From assembly GCA_001584585.1 (NCBI GenBank), contig LSYV01000069.1, forward strand, positions 375,529 to 395,635: a DNA stretch of 20,107 nucleotides, read 5' to 3'. This document shows, one piece after another, positions 19,727-20,107 of this stretch. The position numbers were made by a program, and so were the translations under genes. The notes under the pieces are model-generated. The model saw only the letters and a program-made list of their open reading frames with translations. It had not been told where the DNA came from and ran no database searches. The stretch comes from Gonium pectorale. Lineage: Eukaryota > Chlorophyta > Chlorophyceae > Chlamydomonadales > Volvocaceae. Positions within the stretch are counted from its first letter, which is position 1, and each line of letters opens with the position of its first letter.

Positions 19727-20107
19727 CTATCCGCGCGAACAGAACGCGCAAAACCGCTGCATGTTCTGGTGCGGCGCGTGATGCCGCCAGCCCGCGTCAT
19801 CAACCCGCCACCAACCCTTTCATCCGCACGATGGCGGGGTCAACACAGGATGGATGCTGCGTGCGTGCACATGCCCCGGCATGTCGTACTCCAACGGGTA
19901 TGGCTCGGGATCGCGGCACTCACACGTCCGTGTACTTGTGTGAACTCTTTGCCCGCGGGTTACGGGTCAGAACACAGCCCGCGCGCATACCTCCGAGGCC
20001 TTGTGCTTGTCGGTCTCGCATACCCAGGTGACCTTCCACCCTGCACAGGCGCCCCAGTGCAGGCCGCGACTACTCACTGGGATTGATCTGCAATCACCAC
20101 CACTCTC
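19727..20107 (-). CDS. Candidate 3' exons of a gene entering from the right edge
   Basis: The best-supported exon is 20040-19991. It encodes WKVTWVCETDKHKASE with strongly G/C-ending codons, between a TGTGCAG acceptor and a GTATGC donor. Upstream, 20087-20078 (or further right) ends at GTGAGT in the matching phase and gives INP before an Arg at the junction. Downstream, 19918-19871 (CRDPEPYPLEYDMPGH) and 19765-19727 (NMQRFCAFCSRG, then TAG) also join in phase 0. However, the acceptor before 19918 is GAG rather than CAG and the intron would be only 72 nt. Alternatively the frame could read through to a TGA at 19822-19820. The Cys-rich peptide suggests a secreted or disulfide-bonded domain. I do not recognise the family. 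This gene would be convergent with the SET gene. Confidence 0.35.

Overview
The window looks like nuclear DNA from a volvocine or chlamydomonad green alga. It is very GC-rich and its genes are broken by many short introns with GT(G/A)AG-type donors and CAG acceptors. Codons end mostly in G or C. The gene content fits: a gametolysin-type (M11) metalloprotease with a Ser-Pro hinge, an F-box-like/degenerate-ankyrin protein of the kind expanded in these algae, and a SMYD-like SET protein full of low-complexity inserts. The exon models were built by hand from splice sites, phase agreement across junctions and recognisable protein motifs. None was checked by alignment or RNA data.

Layout: (1) 164-6252, minus strand: a 12-exon gene for a secreted M11 metalloprotease. 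It has a signal peptide, prodomain, HEXXHXXGXXH zinc site, Pro-rich hinge and a C-terminal fucolectin/F5-8C-like domain. (2) 6253-8760: intergenic, partly AT-richer, with a 136-bp inverted-repeat unit and a roughly 163-bp hexamer array. (3) 9018-12236, minus strand: a three-exon F-box-like/ankyrin protein of about 707 residues. (4) 12270-14082: intergenic or 3' flank with simple repeats. (5) 14083-15322, minus strand: a two-exon gene for a 105-residue hydrophilic protein that I do not recognise. (6) 15323-16672: divergent intergenic region. (7) 16673 to at least 19410, plus strand: a SET-domain protein whose 3' end is unresolved. (8) about 19727-20107, minus strand: candidate last exons of a gene entering from the right edge, convergent with the SET gene.

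Nothing suggests an operon or shared pathway, as expected for a eukaryotic nuclear locus. The genes are best read independently. The protease probably acts on the glycoprotein cell wall or extracellular matrix, the ankyrin/F-box protein on protein-protein contacts or ubiquitin ligase targeting, and the SET protein on lysine methylation if it is catalytically competent. I saw no rRNA, tRNA, CRISPR array or intact transposase gene.
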